DNA of 15,465 nt, taken from NCBI GenBank assembly GCA_019314185.1, contig JAFCZU010000151.1:1-15465 (forward strand). Reading direction: 5' to 3'. This document shows, one piece after another, positions 14,521 to 15,465 of this stretch. A program made the translations under genes and the position numbers. Source of the DNA: Deltaproteobacteria bacterium. Its GTDB lineage: Bacteria > Desulfobacterota > Desulfobacteria > Desulfobacterales > ETH-SRB1. Under the pieces are notes generated by a model. The model was given only the letters and a program-made list of their open reading frames with translations, was not told the DNA's origin and did not search any database. Each line of letters opens with the position of its first letter. Position 1 is the stretch's first letter.

Positions 14521-15057
14521 GACGAGCAAATATTAAAGGTGGTACCTATTTTTTTACAGTGGTGACTTATCGACGACAAAATTTTCTATGCAATGAAAAT
14601 GTCCGAAAGGCATTACGTGATGGTATCCGGAATGTACAAACTATTCATCCATTTATCATTGACGCATGGGTGCTGCTGCATGACCACCTCCATTGTATAT
14701 GGACGCTGCCGCCAAACGATGCGAATTTCGGCATACGGTGGGCGATGATAAAACGGTTTGCAACAAAACAATGCGGTCCGTCACTGTATCGTGACGAATG
14801 GATGACTGAATCAAAATGGCGGAGAAAAGAATCCACAATCTGGCAACGACGTTTTTTGGGAACATCAAATACGTGATGATCGAGACTATGAAATACATAT
14901 GGATTATATCCATTACAACCCGGTGAAACACAATCTGGCTGTGCGCGTAACCGATTGGCCTTATTCGACTTTTCACCGCTATGTTCGAAAAGGCGTTTAT
15001 TCGGGGAATTGGGGCGGTGCTAATATTATGGATGCTAAAGGGGATTATGGCGAATAA
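14508..15057 (+). pseudogene. REP-associated tyrosine transposase (RAYT, Y1/IS200-like), frameshifted
   Basis: The gene encodes a Y1 transposase of the RAYT group, which cuts and rejoins single-stranded REP hairpin DNA. The first frame gives GGTYFFTVVTYRRQNF and the HUH motif in LLHDHLHCIW (H60 and H62). It then reaches WQRRF and ends at a stop at 14874-14876. Another frame continues with WEHQIRDDRDYEIH, DYIHYNPVKHN (the expected catalytic-tyrosine region) and WPYSTFHRYVRKGVY, up to TAA 15055-15057. The break is in the T6 run at 14852-14857: five T would give the normal WQRRFWEH and an intact protein of about 182 residues. It is flanked by REP hairpins and a direct repeat. It may be inactive, made by ribosomal slippage, or an assembly error. 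Confidence 0.85.
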
Positions 15058-15088
15058 ATTCTGGTGGGCGATGCGCATCCGGTTTTTT

Positions 15089-15105
15089 GGTGCGTAAAAC
15101 GCACC
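15089..15105 (-). repeat. REP hairpin 2, 3' of the RAYT gene (inverted)
   Basis: GGTGCGT-AAA-ACGCACC has a perfect 7-bp stem. It is followed by CTAC, so the GTAG tag lies on the minus strand, opposite to hairpins 1 and 3. Confidence 0.85.
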
Positions 15106-15110
15106 CTACG

Positions 15111-15150
15111 ATTGCAAACAACGATTGAGTATGGCTTATGTTAGACAATC
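15111..15150 (+). repeat. REP-associated direct repeat B (partner 14481-14520)
   Basis: Ungapped partner of repeat A at an offset of 630 bases, with the same GATTGAGTA and GCTTATGT core. Here the ATG at 15138 leads to no gene. Confidence 0.75.
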
Positions 15151-15161
15151 AAAACAGGTAG

Positions 15162-15178
15162 GGTGCATTTCATGCATC
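15162..15178 (+). repeat. REP hairpin 3
   Basis: GGTGCAT-TTC-ATGCATC is the same hairpin as REP 1 with one stem position changed to a G-T pair, again preceded by GGTAG. Together with inverted hairpin 2 it forms a BIME-like pair. Confidence 0.8.
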
Positions 15179-15290
15179 ATCACCGGCTGCAAACTACTTT
15201 TTGAGTTTGCTGAAGAATCCCTTGGATATTTTGAATAAGGGTAGTTATAAAATTGAAACAAAAGTGCATATATAATATGAGGATATAGCC
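15179..15290. other. Short spacer before the AAA gene, with a possible gene tail
   Basis: One frame (about 15186-15238) reads LLFEFAEESLGYFE then TAA, which could be the 3' tail of a gene cut by the REP/RAYT element, perhaps the DUF3644-like one. It is too short to assign. The remainder is AT-rich leader of the next gene. Confidence 0.2.
15271..15276 (+). promoter_or_regulatory. TATAAT -10-like box upstream of the AAA ATPase gene
   Basis: A perfect TATAAT sits 14 bases before the ATG. No convincing -35 box lies at 16-18 bases upstream, and the short distance to the start would leave a very short leader. A weaker pair, TTGGAT (15223-15228) with TATAAA (15246-15251), is an alternative. Confidence 0.25.
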
Positions 15291-15465
15291 ATGAAAATAG
15301 AATCCATAAGCCTGAAAAACTTTAAGGCATTTAAGGATACCAGGATGCTGGATATCCCACATTTTTGTGTTCTTGTAGGTGCAAATGGCTCGGGAAAGTC
15401 AACCTTGTTTCAAGTGTTTGCTTTTCTGAAAGAGGCATTAGCGAGCAATGTTCGCACCGCGCTTA
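15291..15465 (+). CDS. AAA ATPase (SMC/RecF-like, AAA_21 type), 5' end only
   Basis: The frame from ATG 15291 is open to the end of the window (58 codons). It begins MKIESISLKNFKAF, the usual first strand and helix of RecF/SMC-like and OLD-like ATPases, and contains the Walker A motif LVGANGSGKSTLFQVF (about residues 28-43). GAGGA at 15279-15283 serves as ribosome-binding site. Stand-alone ATPases of this type often pair with a small nuclease or TOPRIM/DUF partner in defence islands, but the partner would lie outside the window. The family is clear, the system is not. Confidence 0.85.
   Translation, partial: MKIESISLKNFKAFKDTRMLDIPHFCVLVGANGSGKSTLFQVFAFLKEALASNVRTAL

Overview
The window is a bacterial defence island that looks heavily rearranged. 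Most genes are on the plus strand. The organism cannot be named from the sequence. RAYT/REP elements, a VapBC-type module, Shine-Dalgarno sites and stop-start overlaps all fit a Gram-negative bacterium, and a Desulfobacterota-like host is only a guess. Base composition changes along the window. The SIR2-HerA block is close to 50% GC by hand counts of sample lines, while the helicase and methyltransferase genes are about 33-48% and dip to about 22-28% near the methyltransferase 3' end. This suggests parts of different origin.

Layout. (1) 1-162 is the 3' end of a PLD-helicase N-terminal domain. Its first 114 bases are identical to 7190-7303. (2) 217-916 is a ribbon-helix-helix antitoxin and PIN toxin pair with a clear promoter and a palindromic operator. 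(3) 916-1095 is a C-terminal remnant of what looks like a PglZ-family protein. Its stop overlaps the start of the next gene. (4) 1082-6484 is a tight four-gene operon: SIR2-like NAD-binding protein, HerA/DUF87 ATPase, ORC/Cdc6-like AAA+ ATPase and an unrecognised 216-residue protein. (5) 6755-14361 is a second operon: a PLD plus SNF2-type helicase split by a 40-bp tandem duplication, an Eco57I-like methyltransferase/restriction gene split by a likely 1-base frameshift in a run of A, and an EVE-domain protein. (6) 14389-15238 holds a truncated DUF3644-like start, three REP hairpins and a RAYT transposase gene with a frameshift in a run of T. (7) 15271-15465 is the start of an AAA ATPase gene that runs off the window.

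How they may work together. SIR2-HerA pairs are known anti-phage systems that deplete NAD. Here the pair comes with two extra co-translated genes and a PglZ relic, so the ancestral unit may have been PglZ-SIR2-HerA-AAA-orphan. I do not recognise that combination as a described system. The helicase-methyltransferase-EVE operon looks like a modification-based restriction system of broad BREX/DISARM/type IIG character. Its helicase and methyltransferase are both out of frame as read, through changes that one small indel each could reverse. It may be decayed, phase-variable, or affected by assembly error at the two homopolymers. The 114-bp direct repeats flank the VapBC and SIR2 cassette and could allow its loss by recombination, possibly restoring an intact helicase gene.
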